Shown: positions 16,756 to 26,100, counted from the stretch's first letter. The stretch: 64,000 nt of DNA from Robertmurraya korlensis (GCF_023715225.1 NZ_JAMBNS010000006.1:62001-126000); one strand, 5' to 3'. Numbers and translations are program-made. Notes: a model not told the origin generated them from the sequence alone.

Positions 16756-17823
16756 TTGAAGGATCAATCGAAGATCATCAACGTAAATCATCACTCACCT
16801 AATCCTCTTAACGAACTATCCGAAGAGTTACAAAAATCTGTTCAAGAATTAAAGGATTTTAAATTTGCCCTAGATGCCTCGTCTATTGTAGCAATTACAG
16901 ATGCTAAAGGTCGAATTACGTATGTAAATGATAAGTTCTCTCAGATCTCTAAGTACTCAAGAGAAGAACTGATTGGATCGGATCATCGAATTATTAATTC
17001 GAGCTTCCATCCTAAGACATTCTTCAAAGACCTATGGATGACGATATCATCTGGACAAGTATGGAATGGTGAAATAAAAAACCGTGCAAAAGATGGTACA
17101 TATTATTGGGTAGATACAACTATTGTTCCGTTTTTGGATTCAAATGGAAAGCCTTATCAGTTTTTGGCAATTCGTCATGAGGTTACTGAAAGAAAAAAAG
17201 TGGAAGAAGAGCTTCAAAGTATGATGACAAAAATTATTGAAATACAAGAAGACGAAAGAAAAAGGCTTTCAAGGAATCTTCATGATGGTATCGGGCAAAA
17301 TCTGTATAGTCATTTAATTTCAATTAATATTTTACAATCCCAACTAAAGCATCCCTTACTCGATATGCTCCAAAAAGAAGCTACTGAACTAATAGAGGAA
17401 GTTAGAAAAATATCCCAGGAATTAAGGCCGTCTGTTCTCGATGATCTTGGACTTTTACCTGCAATCCGTTCATATTTAACCCGTTTTTCAGAGAATTACC
17501 AGATTGATGTTCATTTTGATTGCTTTTTACAACAGCGGCTTTCTTCAAACAAGGAAATTACGATTTATCGTATTCTACAGGAAGCGTTAATTAACATTCA
17601 AAAATATGCAAATGCTGAGCAAGTTTCCATTATTATTCGAGAAAGCGAGCAAGAGGTTCGTGTGATCATTGAGGATAATGGTCAAGGATTTGATCCAAAA
17701 AACGTTACCAGGGGAGTAGGGCTATTTAGTATGGAGGAACGTGCTCGAGCAGTAAAAGGGGAAGTTCATATTCATTCCTCTCCTGGTAAAGGGACAAAAA
17801 TTGTTTTAGAAATTCCATTATAA
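16756..17823 (+). CDS. PAS-domain histidine kinase (HisKA_3)
   Basis: Residues 30-150 are a PAS domain, with SSIVAITDAKGRITYVND and DGTYYWVDTTIVPF blocks, plus its C-terminal cap. Residues 160-355 form a HisKA_3 kinase with NLHDGIGQNL (His), EALINIQKYANA, DNGQGFDP and GVGLFSMEERA. It has no membrane segment. The PAS has no cysteine cluster, so direct Fe-S oxygen sensing as in NreB is unlikely. The same PAS type occurs twice in the kinase at 53.7 kb. TTG start behind GAGGGAGG. It is the second kinase for what appears to be one response regulator. Confidence 0.85.
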   Translation: MKDQSKIINVNHHSPNPLNELSEELQKSVQELKDFKFALDASSIVAITDAKGRITYVNDKFSQISKYSREELIGSDHRIINSSFHPKTFFKDLWMTISSGQVWNGEIKNRAKDGTYYWVDTTIVPFLDSNGKPYQFLAIRHEVTERKKVEEELQSMMTKIIEIQEDERKRLSRNLHDGIGQNLYSHLISINILQSQLKHPLLDMLQKEATELIEEVRKISQELRPSVLDDLGLLPAIRSYLTRFSENYQIDVHFDCFLQQRLSSNKEITIYRILQEALINIQKYANAEQVSIIIRESEQEVRVIIEDNGQGFDPKNVTRGVGLFSMEERARAVKGEVHIHSSPGKGTKIVLEIPL

Positions 17824-17828
17824 AAAGA

Positions 17829-17858
17829 TTGACAAATTTAAGGTAACTAACATAAAAT
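17829..17858 (+). promoter_or_regulatory. Promoter before the Mn2+ riboswitch
   Basis: TTGACA (17829-17834) and TAAAAT (17853-17858) are separated by 18 bases, and the predicted start near 17865 is just upstream of the aptamer. Confidence 0.55.
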
Positions 17859-17879
17859 TAGTATATAAATTTTATATTA

Positions 17880-17980
17880 TCTCCTAAAGGGGAGTAGCTT
17901 TTACAGCAAAGTCGTCACTTCAGAGGAAACTCTCGGCTTTGTTGGCAACACACATTACTTGTTGTTAGCAAGACCTTTAC
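17880..17980 (+). promoter_or_regulatory. yybP-ykoY (manganese) riboswitch aptamer
   Basis: The conserved blocks of this family are present in order: CTAAAGGGGAGTAGC (about 17884-17898), AAAGTCGTCA (about 17909-17918), a variable GAGGAAACTC hairpin, CGGCTTTGTTGGCAAC (about 17934-17948), and GTTAGCAAGACCTTTA closing the paired base. Known members bind Mn2+ and switch Mn2+ export genes on. The closing strand ACCTTTA is shared with the following terminator, consistent with an ON switch in which bound metal prevents termination. Confidence 0.9.
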
Positions 17981-18000
17981 CATATGGTAAAGGTCTTTAT
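17971..18000 (+). terminator. First expression-platform terminator
   Basis: AGACCTTTACC and GGTAAAGGTCT form an 11-bp stem with loop ATAT, followed by TTTATTTAT. Its 5' arm is the 3' closing strand of the Mn2+ aptamer, so the two structures exclude each other. Confidence 0.82.
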
Positions 18001-18003
18001 TTA

Positions 18004-18040
18004 TGGTCTTTACCTCCAAGGTAAGGACCATTTTTATTTT
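18004..18040 (+). terminator. Second tandem terminator
   Basis: TGGTCTTTACCT and AGGTAAGGACCA pair over 12 bp (one G-U) and are followed by TTTTTATTTT. GGTAAAG of the first hairpin can also pair with CTTTACC of this one, so the two hairpins may be alternatives rather than independent stops. Confidence 0.8.
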
Positions 18041-18097
18041 ATTGATAATAGGATAAGGATAAGGGTAACTAAAAAATATTGAGGGGATTGGAAAACC

Positions 18098-18484
18098 ATG
18101 ATTTTGAGAAAATATATGTCATTATTAGGAATTGGATCAGCTACGATTGATTTAAAGCTAGATCATACAAAATTTCAGCCAGGGGAGTGTGTCACAGGAC
18201 ATTTTCATATTCAAGGAGGAACAATTGAGCAACAGTTAAAAAGAATTGAATGTGATTTAGTAATGAAAAACGAAGAAGAAAATCAAGAAGTGATCATTGA
18301 AAGTTCAACAATCTACACTACACAAATGATAGAATCACAAGAACAAAATCAGTTGAATTTTCGATTCACCTTGCCAGATAATCTTGAAAAATCCTCATCG
18401 ACTATCAAGTATCGATTTAAAACCAAGATGATATTTGATGCTGGGGTTAAGAGTGAGGATCAAGATCTAATCCATATCCAGTAA
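18098..18484 (+). CDS. Short Spo0M-like sporulation-control protein
   Basis: The 128 residues match the N-terminal half of the arrestin-like Spo0M family (LLGIGSATIDLKLDHTKFQPGECVTGHFHIQGG, broken by no gap in the frame). B. subtilis Spo0M has about 258 residues, so this is either a natural one-domain version or a truncated paralog. It ends in an ordinary stop codon with no visible remnant downstream. Spo0M affects sporulation control by an unclear mechanism. It lies behind a Mn2+ riboswitch and is probably co-transcribed with ykvA. ATG 18098 is used; ATG 18116 is an alternative. Confidence 0.72.
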   Translation: MILRKYMSLLGIGSATIDLKLDHTKFQPGECVTGHFHIQGGTIEQQLKRIECDLVMKNEEENQEVIIESSTIYTTQMIESQEQNQLNFRFTLPDNLEKSSSTIKYRFKTKMIFDAGVKSEDQDLIHIQ

Positions 18485-18508
18485 AAGGTTTAGGAAGGGG
18501 AATCGAGC

Positions 18509-18799
18509 ATGAAAAAAGCTTGGAAAAGAGTAACATTTGTCGTTAAATTTTGGAGATTCTTACCTTTCATAAAAGAGTTTTATTTTGCACGCGACGTATC
18601 ACTAAAACATAAGACATGGCCAGTAGCTCTGATTATTGGTTATCTCTTATTGCCAATAGATGTGATACCAGATATCTTTGCCATTTTTGGGTTTACAGAT
18701 GATTTATTATTTACAACGTTTATCCTACAAAGAATAGTCAAAACAGCTCCCCTATGGTTAAAAGAAAAATACGATTTAAATGATAAAAGAATCATCTAA
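18509..18799 (+). CDS. ykvA: YkvA-family (DUF1232) membrane protein
   Basis: The core motif of DUF1232, LIIGYLLLPIDVIPDIFAIFG, covers about residues 45-65 and is followed by a second hydrophobic stretch. Function is unknown in any organism I know of. The gene is 96 codons long, has AGGAAGGGG before its ATG and follows the Spo0M-like gene by 24 bases, so both should be under the Mn2+ riboswitch. A link to metal tolerance or membrane homeostasis would be an inference from that control element. Confidence 0.8.
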   Translation: MKKAWKRVTFVVKFWRFLPFIKEFYFARDVSLKHKTWPVALIIGYLLLPIDVIPDIFAIFGFTDDLLFTTFILQRIVKTAPLWLKEKYDLNDKRII

Positions 18800-18803
18800 A
18801 ATG

Positions 18804-18830
18804 AATCCCCAGCACAGCTGGGGATTTTAC
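18804..18830. terminator. Terminator between ykvA and corA
   Basis: AATCCCCAGC and GCTGGGGATT form a 10-bp stem with a three-base loop. Short T runs occur on both sides, so it may serve both convergent genes. Confidence 0.8.
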
Positions 18831-18837
18831 TTCATTT

Positions 18838-19785
18838 TTATCGAAACCAACCCTTCTTTTTAAACCAAATATACATACCCCCCCCAATGATAAGCATAAT
18901 GAGAAGGATAAGAAAGTATCCATACTCCCACCGAAGTTCTGGCATATGTTCAAAATTCATTCCGTAAATACCTGCGATAAAGGTAAGTGGCATGAAAATG
19001 GTTGTAATCACTGTAAGTACCTTCATCACTCGATTGGTTTGGTGGGAGTTATACGAAATATAACTATCGCGTATATCAGCAGTTATTTCACGGTTTGCAT
19101 CAATCATTTCAGATAGTTTCAACAAATGATCATATATATCTGCAAAATACTCTTTTTTCCCTTGAATGGTTTCAAGACGGTGAGAGTTTAACATACGGTA
19201 AAGAAGGTCTCTCATGGGAATAATCGTATGTCGCAGGCTCAATAAATGATGTCTCGTTTCAAACAATTGATCAAGCAGCTTTTCCATTGATAAATGGTTC
19301 GAATTGTCTTCTATGTCATTTAAAGTATCTTCAATTTCGTATAAAAACGGGAAATAATTGTCAACAATCTTATCAAGCACGTAGTAGAACACTAAATATG
19401 GATTCCAGTCTTTAATCTTACGAGAATGTATTAAACGCTCCCAAACTTGATCAATCTCTGGTGACTGTAAATGGTGGTAGGTGACAATAAATTGCTTTTC
19501 AACAAAAAAATTAATTTCTTCCTTTTCAAGACTTCCTTCACCTAATCGATGGGTAACGTAAAAGGTGTGCTGATCATAATAGTCTAGCTTAGGACGTTGA
19601 AGTTTATTAATGCAATCTTCTATAGCGAGGGGGTGAAATTGCAAAGGATCCTGTAAATAAATCGTTTCTTCCTCACTTGGTTGATCGAAATCAATCCAAT
19701 ACCAAATTAAGTCATTGGGATTAAACTGACGGAAACTAATCTCTTTTATGGTAAAATCTTTTGTAATGCCAATCATACGAATCAT
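18838..19785 (-). CDS. corA: CorA-family Mg2+ channel
   Basis: This is a pentameric divalent-cation channel, mainly for Mg2+ uptake (Co2+ possible). The 315 residues consist of a long soluble domain rich in acidic and aromatic residues and two C-terminal membrane helices. The defining selectivity motif GMN follows the first helix (AGIYGMNFEHMPELRW), and a basic tail ends the protein. ATG 19785 follows CAGGAGAT. It is monocistronic and convergent to ykvA. Confidence 0.93.
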   Translation of the reverse strand: MIRMIGITKDFTIKEISFRQFNPNDLIWYWIDFDQPSEEETIYLQDPLQFHPLAIEDCINKLQRPKLDYYDQHTFYVTHRLGEGSLEKEEINFFVEKQFIVTYHHLQSPEIDQVWERLIHSRKIKDWNPYLVFYYVLDKIVDNYFPFLYEIEDTLNDIEDNSNHLSMEKLLDQLFETRHHLLSLRHTIIPMRDLLYRMLNSHRLETIQGKKEYFADIYDHLLKLSEMIDANREITADIRDSYISYNSHQTNRVMKVLTVITTIFMPLTFIAGIYGMNFEHMPELRWEYGYFLILLIMLIIGGGMYIWFKKKGWFR

Positions 19786-19871
19786 AGGAATCTCCTGTTA
19801 CAATAAGTATCTATAGAGTATCGAAATAAATTAAATTTGGCAATTCTTATCTAATAAGGCGGAGTGGAAGA

Positions 19872-20144
19872 ATGAATAGTTACGTTAATGTTATGGAAGA
19901 AATAGTAATCGCCTTAGTCACCATGTGTATGGTTGGACCTGATTACCAAATATTTTGTAAATGTGACAAATGTCGAAATGATATCATCGCACTTAGTTTA
20001 AACAGCCTTCCTAGCCACTATGTAACAACAGATGAAGGTAGAAAAATGGTTTATGAAACACTTAATACAATTGAAAATCGAAAATGGATTAATAAAAAAA
20101 TTATCTCAGCCATTCACGTTGTTGGAAAATATCCAAAACATTAA
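19872..20144 (+). CDS. ComFB-like protein
   Basis: This is a small protein (90 residues) of the ComFB family: NVMEEIV near the N-terminus, a CKCDKCRNDIIALSLNSLPS segment with the metal-binding-type cysteines, and YVTTDEG. In B. subtilis comFB lies in the comF competence operon. Here it stands alone with no comFA or comFC. As far as I recall, ComFB proteins have recently been shown to bind cyclic dinucleotides in cyanobacteria and Bacillus, so a signalling rather than a DNA-uptake role is plausible. AAGGCGGAGTGG precedes the start. Confidence 0.8.
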   Translation: MNSYVNVMEEIVIALVTMCMVGPDYQIFCKCDKCRNDIIALSLNSLPSHYVTTDEGRKMVYETLNTIENRKWINKKIISAIHVVGKYPKH

Positions 20145-20273
20145 AATAGGTGTTTGTAGTCAATCAAAAATATTTAAATGTTTGTTTTTTTGACACGAAA
20201 TAAACGAAGTTCTGTAACACCTTTCTGATGTTGTAAATGATACAATTAGAAAAAACATTGAGGGGTTTTGAAC

Positions 20274-20624
20274 ATGAGTGAGATGACGCAATTAGTGCGG
20301 CTCTTAAATGAGATCAATATAAATGTAAACTCAAAATTAGATTCTATTGAATCAAGACTTGCAACGCTTGAAAAAGTGAATAGCATTGAGCATCGTGTAG
20401 CTGTCAATCAAATTGATATAGGGGATATTAAGGAATTATTACAGAAGATTGAGGAACATCCCTTTGAAAAAGTAACCGTAGCAATCGAGGAAACTTTATT
20501 GAAACTGCAGGCTAGTTATCAAAAAAACTTTGATAATATATCAAAAAGATTGGATACACAATTATTGATGATAGCAAAAACGGAGGAAGAAATGCTTTCT
20601 CTGAAGGAATCAGTATCAAATTAA
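20274..20624 (+). CDS. Coiled-coil protein, unknown function
   Basis: The 116-residue protein is strongly helical with heptad-like Leu/Ile spacing over most of its length (for example VRLLNEININVNSKLDSI and LEKVNSIEHRV). It has no signal peptide or membrane segment. ATG 20274 has TTGAGGGG eight bases upstream, better than an in-frame TTG at 20268. Upstream TGATACAAT (20238-20246) resembles an extended -10 element. No family recognised. Confidence 0.65.
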   Translation: MSEMTQLVRLLNEININVNSKLDSIESRLATLEKVNSIEHRVAVNQIDIGDIKELLQKIEEHPFEKVTVAIEETLLKLQASYQKNFDNISKRLDTQLLMIAKTEEEMLSLKESVSN

Positions 20625-20655
20625 AAGAAGCGCAGAGATAAATTGCGCTTCTTTC
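20625..20655. terminator. Bidirectional terminator before pxpA
   Basis: AAGAAGCGC and GCGCTTCTT form a 9-bp stem with T residues to the right and A residues to the left, between convergent genes. Confidence 0.8.
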
Positions 20656-20662
20656 TTTGTTT

Positions 20663-21415
20663 TTAGGAGGGTTTTAAAATTACTCCTTTGTTCTTAAGTG
20701 TAGAAGAAATTAATTTTGCCATCTCAACGGCGTTTTTTCCATCGCCATGTAAGCAAATAGAGTCTGCCTGTAAGGGAATTTCTCTACCCGAAATGGTTGT
20801 TACCCTCTTCTCAAGAACTAACTGAAGTGCTTGGTGGATAGAAGTATTTTCGTCGCTAAGGACGGCACCGTCGATATGTCTTGGAGCAAGTGTTCCGTTT
20901 TCCATATAAGCTCGATCCGCAAACACCTCATTTACGGTTTTAAGACCCAGTTTCCTTCCTGCTTCAATTAACTTACTTCCGCTTAACCCATATAAATATA
21001 AATTAGGATTTACTCGGTAAACAGCTTCTGCAACAGCCTCAGAGAGTACCTCATCTTCAGCACATAAATTATATAAAGCTCCATGAGGTTTTACGTGTCG
21101 TAATAATCCACCCTCAGATTTGACAAATGCTTCTAATGCACCAATTTGATATATAACATCGTGATAGGCTTCCTTAGGAGAGATGTGTATATTTCTCCTG
21201 CCAAACCCTCTCAAATCAGCTAAACCAGGATGCGCTCCTATAGATACTCCGTTGGATAAGGCCATCAAAACAGCATCTCTCATGGTAATCGGGTCGCCTG
21301 CATGAAAACCGCAAGCGATGTTAGCCGAAGTGATATATTTCATCATTTCTTGGTCATTTCCAAGCTTATAAACACCAAAGCTTTCGCCTAAATCACAATT
21401 CAGATCAACCTCCAT
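20663..21415 (-). CDS. pxpA: 5-oxoprolinase subunit A (PxpA, LamB/YcsF family)
   Basis: PxpA forms, with PxpB and PxpC, an ATP-dependent enzyme that opens 5-oxoproline (pyroglutamate) to glutamate, a damage-repair reaction. The LamB/YcsF family opening VDLNCDLGESFG is intact, followed by SANIACGFHAGDP, IGAHPGLAD, VKPHGALYN and a closing SICLHGDG. Length (250) is normal. It is the last gene of the operon and overlaps pxpC by 11 bases. The terminator lies just beyond the stop. Confidence 0.95.
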   Translation of the reverse strand: MEVDLNCDLGESFGVYKLGNDQEMMKYITSANIACGFHAGDPITMRDAVLMALSNGVSIGAHPGLADLRGFGRRNIHISPKEAYHDVIYQIGALEAFVKSEGGLLRHVKPHGALYNLCAEDEVLSEAVAEAVYRVNPNLYLYGLSGSKLIEAGRKLGLKTVNEVFADRAYMENGTLAPRHIDGAVLSDENTSIHQALQLVLEKRVTTISGREIPLQADSICLHGDGKNAVEMAKLISSTLKNKGVILKPS

Positions 21416-22379
21416 ATTGAATCACTCCTTTTAATCCTTCTTTGATGATTGCCTTTTGCACCCGCATAAGTTGATTCATTTTACCATATAATTTTTGAGA
21501 TTCTTGTAAGGTGACTTCTTCAAAAAAAACCATTTCTCCTGGTTTTTTTTGTGCTAGATAGGGGAGGTCTACGGATGCGATTTGTGCTATTTTCGGGTAC
21601 CCTCCAGTAGTTTGTCTATCTGATAGAAGGATGATGGGTTGTCCATTTGGAGGAACTTGAATAGATCCATGTGTCACTCCTTCAGTAATAAGCTCCTGTT
21701 TTGTTTGCAATTGAAGGGGAGGGCCATGTAGTCGGATTCCCATTCGATTTGAATCTTTATTGATTTGAAACTCTGACGAGATAAATGCTTGATGGCTGCT
21801 TTTTGTAAAGAGATCGTATTGCTTTCCTTTGGTAAATCTTACTTTTCTATTTTCCGTTACATGGTTATGTATTTCAGGTGAGAGCTTCCATTGGATACGA
21901 TGTAATAGATAACTTGATGGAATCAATAATCGATCTTTAGCTTGTAAGGGCCTCCCATAGTGGCCTCCAATTTGTGACCTAATATCAGTACTTCTACTCC
22001 CGAATTTGTAAGGAGTTTGGATACCTCCACTTACAGCCAGATACGCCCGACTACCGTTGCGAATGGAAGAAAATGAGAGAATATCTCCATTTAAAACCTG
22101 GAGCGTTCTTCCGTTGTCTATTTTTATCCCATTTAATGTTGGAGAAAGATCTGCTCCACAGATCGAAATGACTGCTGAACATTGGAATAGTAGGGTAGGG
22201 CCAATAAGAGTGATTTCAATCGTTGCTTCATTATCTTCATTTCCCACAAGCCAATTTGCAAGCCGATGAGAGTAAAGATCTAGGGCACCAGAAGTGCCAA
22301 TTCCCATAGCTTGATAATCGGTACGACCTAGGTCTTGAATGGTTGTGAGGAGACCAGGCTTAAGAACAGTTATACTCAT
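21405..22379 (-). CDS. pxpC: 5-oxoprolinase subunit C (PxpC/KipA)
   Basis: This is the larger partner of the PxpB/PxpC pair (biotin-dependent carboxylase-like domain 2), working with PxpA in ATP-dependent 5-oxoproline hydrolysis. Typical blocks are TIQDLGRTDYQAMGIGTSGA, ISICGADLSP, AYLAVSGGI and the late ITEGVTHGSIQVPPNGQPI with RQTTGGYPKIA. The 324 residues match the family. In B. subtilis the ortholog KipA is linked to KipI, an inhibitor of the sporulation kinase KinA, so a second regulatory role is possible. It overlaps pxpB by 20 bases, indicating tight co-translation. Confidence 0.94.
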   Translation of the reverse strand: MSITVLKPGLLTTIQDLGRTDYQAMGIGTSGALDLYSHRLANWLVGNEDNEATIEITLIGPTLLFQCSAVISICGADLSPTLNGIKIDNGRTLQVLNGDILSFSSIRNGSRAYLAVSGGIQTPYKFGSRSTDIRSQIGGHYGRPLQAKDRLLIPSSYLLHRIQWKLSPEIHNHVTENRKVRFTKGKQYDLFTKSSHQAFISSEFQINKDSNRMGIRLHGPPLQLQTKQELITEGVTHGSIQVPPNGQPIILLSDRQTTGGYPKIAQIASVDLPYLAQKKPGEMVFFEEVTLQESQKLYGKMNQLMRVQKAIIKEGLKGVIQYGG

Positions 22380-23073
22380 GAGATTCCTCCAGTTGGTAAT
22401 ACTGTTTTGCTGTTATCGCGTAAAAACGAATCGTATCGCCAGGTGCAAAAAGTGTGGGCTCCTTCTTTTCAGGAAAATAAATACGAATCGGTGTTTGACC
22501 GATTATTTGCCAGCCACCAGGACTATCGGTCGGGTAAATTCCCGTTTGTTCACCAGCAATACCAACAGAGCCAGCTTTCACAAGTGTTCTTGGATTTTCT
22601 TTTCTTGGGGTAGCGATTGATTGAGATAGACCACTTAAAAAAGGGAATCCTGGTGAAAAGCCTAGAAAGCTAACGTGATAGATTTGCTTTGTATGAACAT
22701 GTATAACTTCTTCTTCGGTTAGGTGATGAGCTTGCGCAACCTCTGTTAAATCTAATGAAAAAGGAAGTTCATAGCAAACTGGGATAAGAAAACAATTTCC
22801 ATGTCTAGTGTCCGTATTTATCCCTTTTCTCAGTAATTCTTGAACGATAATTTTCATGTGCTGATATGGATAATCTGATTTTATGAAAGAAGGCTCATAA
22901 TGAAGCGTTAAGGTTGTATAAGCAGGAACTAAAGCGATCATTCCTGGTACTGGGTGCTTTGAGAGTAAATGATATGCAGAGTGAACGAATTCAGAGGCTT
23001 TATCACTTAACATTGTTGCTTGGAATTCAATCATTAGTGCCGCATCACCAAGAGGAGTAATTGAAAAATCCAT
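22360..23073 (-). CDS. pxpB: 5-oxoprolinase subunit B (PxpB/KipI)
   Basis: This is the first gene of the pxpBCA operon. The protein has the allophanate-hydrolase subunit 1 type domain: ITPLGDAALMIEF at the start, YTTLTLHYEP, IPVCYELPFSLDL and the signature LGFSPGFPFLSGL followed by RTLVKAGSVGIAGEQTGIYP. The start is set to 23073, where AGGTGA lies five bases upstream and the sequence opens with MDFSITPLG as in KipI. A longer frame would add an unlikely hydrophobic leader. KipI of B. subtilis inhibits KinA. The transporter and regulator genes of the B. subtilis kip operon are absent. Confidence 0.93.
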   Translation of the reverse strand: MDFSITPLGDAALMIEFQATMLSDKASEFVHSAYHLLSKHPVPGMIALVPAYTTLTLHYEPSFIKSDYPYQHMKIIVQELLRKGINTDTRHGNCFLIPVCYELPFSLDLTEVAQAHHLTEEEVIHVHTKQIYHVSFLGFSPGFPFLSGLSQSIATPRKENPRTLVKAGSVGIAGEQTGIYPTDSPGGWQIIGQTPIRIYFPEKKEPTLFAPGDTIRFYAITAKQYYQLEESHEYNCS

Positions 23074-23129
23074 TGAATCACCTATTTCTTTCGTCATTAA
23101 TTTTATTGTAATAGAAAAATAGAAAAAAA

Positions 23130-23166
23130 ACACAAAAAAGTGTTTAGCTTGTTAGGCTAAACACTC
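23130..23166 (-). terminator. Terminator after metH
   Basis: AGTGTTTAGC and GCTAAACACT form a 10-bp stem. On the minus strand it continues into TTTTTTGTGTTTTTTTT. Confidence 0.88.
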
Positions 23167-23174
23167 TCTCGCAA

Positions 23175-26100
23175 TTATCTTAAAACATTGAAGTAACGGG
23201 CTTCCGGATGTGAAAATACCATCGCTGTAACAGAAGCCTCAGGCTCCATCATAAAACCTTCTGTTAATTGAATGCCAATTTCCTCAGGCTTCAGAAGAGA
23301 AAATAGTCTTGTTTGATCTTCAAGATCTGGACAAGCCGGGTATCCAAAGGAGAAGCGTTGGCCAGTATATTTAGCGGAGAATCGATCCTTCATCGTCATG
23401 CTAACCGGATCCGGGAATCCCCACTGGTCACGCATAAGGCGATGAATAAATTCTGCAAATCCTTCAGCAGTCTCTAACGCCAAAGCTTGGAGAGCATGAT
23501 TTTCTAAGAACCTACCAGCCTTTTTTAATTCTTCGGCAGCCTGTCGAATCCCTGTGCCTGCAGTTACTGCAAAGAAACCAACATAATCCATTTCACCAGA
23601 GTCAACAGATTTAACATAATCTGCTAAGCACAAAAATGGTTCTGTTTCCTGACGAGGGAACGTAAAGGTTTCAATAATTTCTGAATGATTTTCAGGGTTA
23701 TAGATATAGATACTCTCATCTTTTGATTGCGCAGGGTAAAACTGATAAACTGCTTGCGGTTTAATCCAACCCTTTTGTTTTGCATCTGCTTTGAGCTCAT
23801 CAACTACATTTTTTACTTTCCACGCTTTTTCATCTTGAGCTGCTAATAGCTTTTCGATCGTTCCTTTTACTCCTAAATGATGACCAATAAGCATTTGTTC
23901 ATTAATGTATGGCTCAATATGGGCAAGGGAGTATTGTCGTAAAATATGTCTTTTTACGTCCTTTGGAACTTGAACGATATGGTCTTGTTTAGTTTTTGAG
24001 CGAACCTTAATGGCTGTCGCCGTAGCTGTTGAAGAACTTGAGTCGTTGCTTGTACTAGCTATACGCTCTTGTTTTTCTGCATGCTCAACCTCAAGCTTTT
24101 TCAACTCTTCTTCATCTTGGAGTTGGTTAGCTAGACTTAACCCATTCATTGCATCCTTAGCGTACAATACTAAACCATCGTACTCTTTAGAAATTTTCGT
24201 GTCCGTAAATTTTCTAGATAAAGCCGCACCACCAACTAAAATCGGAATATTAATTCCTGCTTGCTTCATGTCTTGAGCAGTCAGAACCATTTGCTGAGCA
24301 GACTTTACTAATAACCCTGATAATCCAACAATGTCGGGATTTTCCTTTTTAATGGTTTCAATTAATGTAGTTGGGGTGACCTTTATACCTAAATCAACCA
24401 CATCATACCCATTATTGCTTAAAATAATATCCACCAAGTTTTTACCGATATCATGAACATCGCCTTTTACAGTAGCTAGAATTACTTTTCCTTTTGATGA
24501 AGAGGTATCTCCTGCTTCCATATGTGGTTCTAAGAAGGAAACGGAGGCTTTCATTACTTCTGCACTTTGGAGTACCTCTGCTACGATCAATTGATTGTCA
24601 TTGAATAGGCGACCTACTTCTTTCATACCATCCATTAATGGACCGTTAATGATGTCAAGTGGGGTAGGGTAGGTGGATAAAGCAAGTTCTAAGTCAGGGA
24701 TTAACCCTTCTTTTGTTCCCTCAACGATATAGTAAGCGAGTCGCTCCTCTAATGTCATATCAGGTAGTGTGCTCTTGGCTTCTTTTTTCTTTTCTCGGTA
24801 AAAATCTGTGAAAACAGCTAATGTTTCATCGGTAGTATGGAAAAGAAGATCTTCTGCCAATTTTACTTCCTCAGGTGGAATACTTGCAAAACGTTCGAGT
24901 TTTTCTGTGTTTACGATCGCGTAATCCAATCCAGCAACCGTACAGTGATACAGGAATACAGAGTTCAACACTTCACGTCCGACAGGTGGAAGACCGAAGG
25001 ATACATTACTGATTCCCAATATTGTTTGAGTTTCAGGCATTGTCTCCTTAATCAATCGAATTCCGTCAACGGTTGCTTTAGCAGAACCAATATATTGTTC
25101 ATCTCCAGTTCCAACAGGGAAGACAAGGGGATCAAAAATAATATCCTGAGGAGGAACACCATATTTATTAACTAGAAGATCATAAGATCGTTTCGCTACC
25201 TCTAGTTTTTTCTCGGCAGTGACCCCCATACCTTTTTCGTCAATGGTCCCGACAACAATTGCGGCACCATATTTGTGAATGAGCTTAGAAACCGATTCGA
25301 ATTTTTCTTCTCCATCTTCAAGGTTAATGGAGTTGATAATGGCCTTTCCTTGAGAATAACTAAGTGCCTTCTCTAGAACGTTATCATCCGTTGAATCGAT
25401 AACTAAAGGAACCTTTACCTTTTTAACAACTTCCTGAATAAAGTTCTCCATATCAACGATTTCGTCTCGGTCGGGATCTGCCAAGCAGATATCGATAACA
25501 TGAGCACCGTTTTTCACTTGAGCACGTGCAATTTCTGAAGCTTCCTCAATCTTTCCTTCGCTAATCAATCGTTTAAACTTTCTTGACCCGATAACATTTG
25601 TTCGTTCCCCAACCATGATTGGTCGTAAAGTTGGATCATCGTATACAAATGGCTCAATGCCTGAAACCATGTGGGCATGGTTTTCAATTCGTTGGCGAGG
25701 CTTGTATTTCTTCATCTCATCAGAAATAGCTTTAATATGTTCAGGTGTTGTTCCACAGCAACCACCAACAATATTAATCCATCCTTCAGCAGCAAAGTTA
25801 CCAAGCTTTTTTGCTAACAAATCAGGTGTTTCATGATAATGACCTTCTTCATCAGGTAAACCAGCGTTAGGATAACAACTGATTGCAGAGTTTGATAGGG
25901 AGGAAAGGGAACGAATATGATCCTGCATGAACTCTGGTCCTGTTGCACAATTTAGTCCAACTGCTATAGGGTTCATATGTTGAATGGAAATATAAAAGGC
26001 TTCAATGGATTGACCAGCAAGCGTTGTTCCCATCGGTTCTATCGTCCCAGAAATCATAATAGGGAGTTTTTTGTTCCGAAGGTCAAAGGCTCTCTGTATT

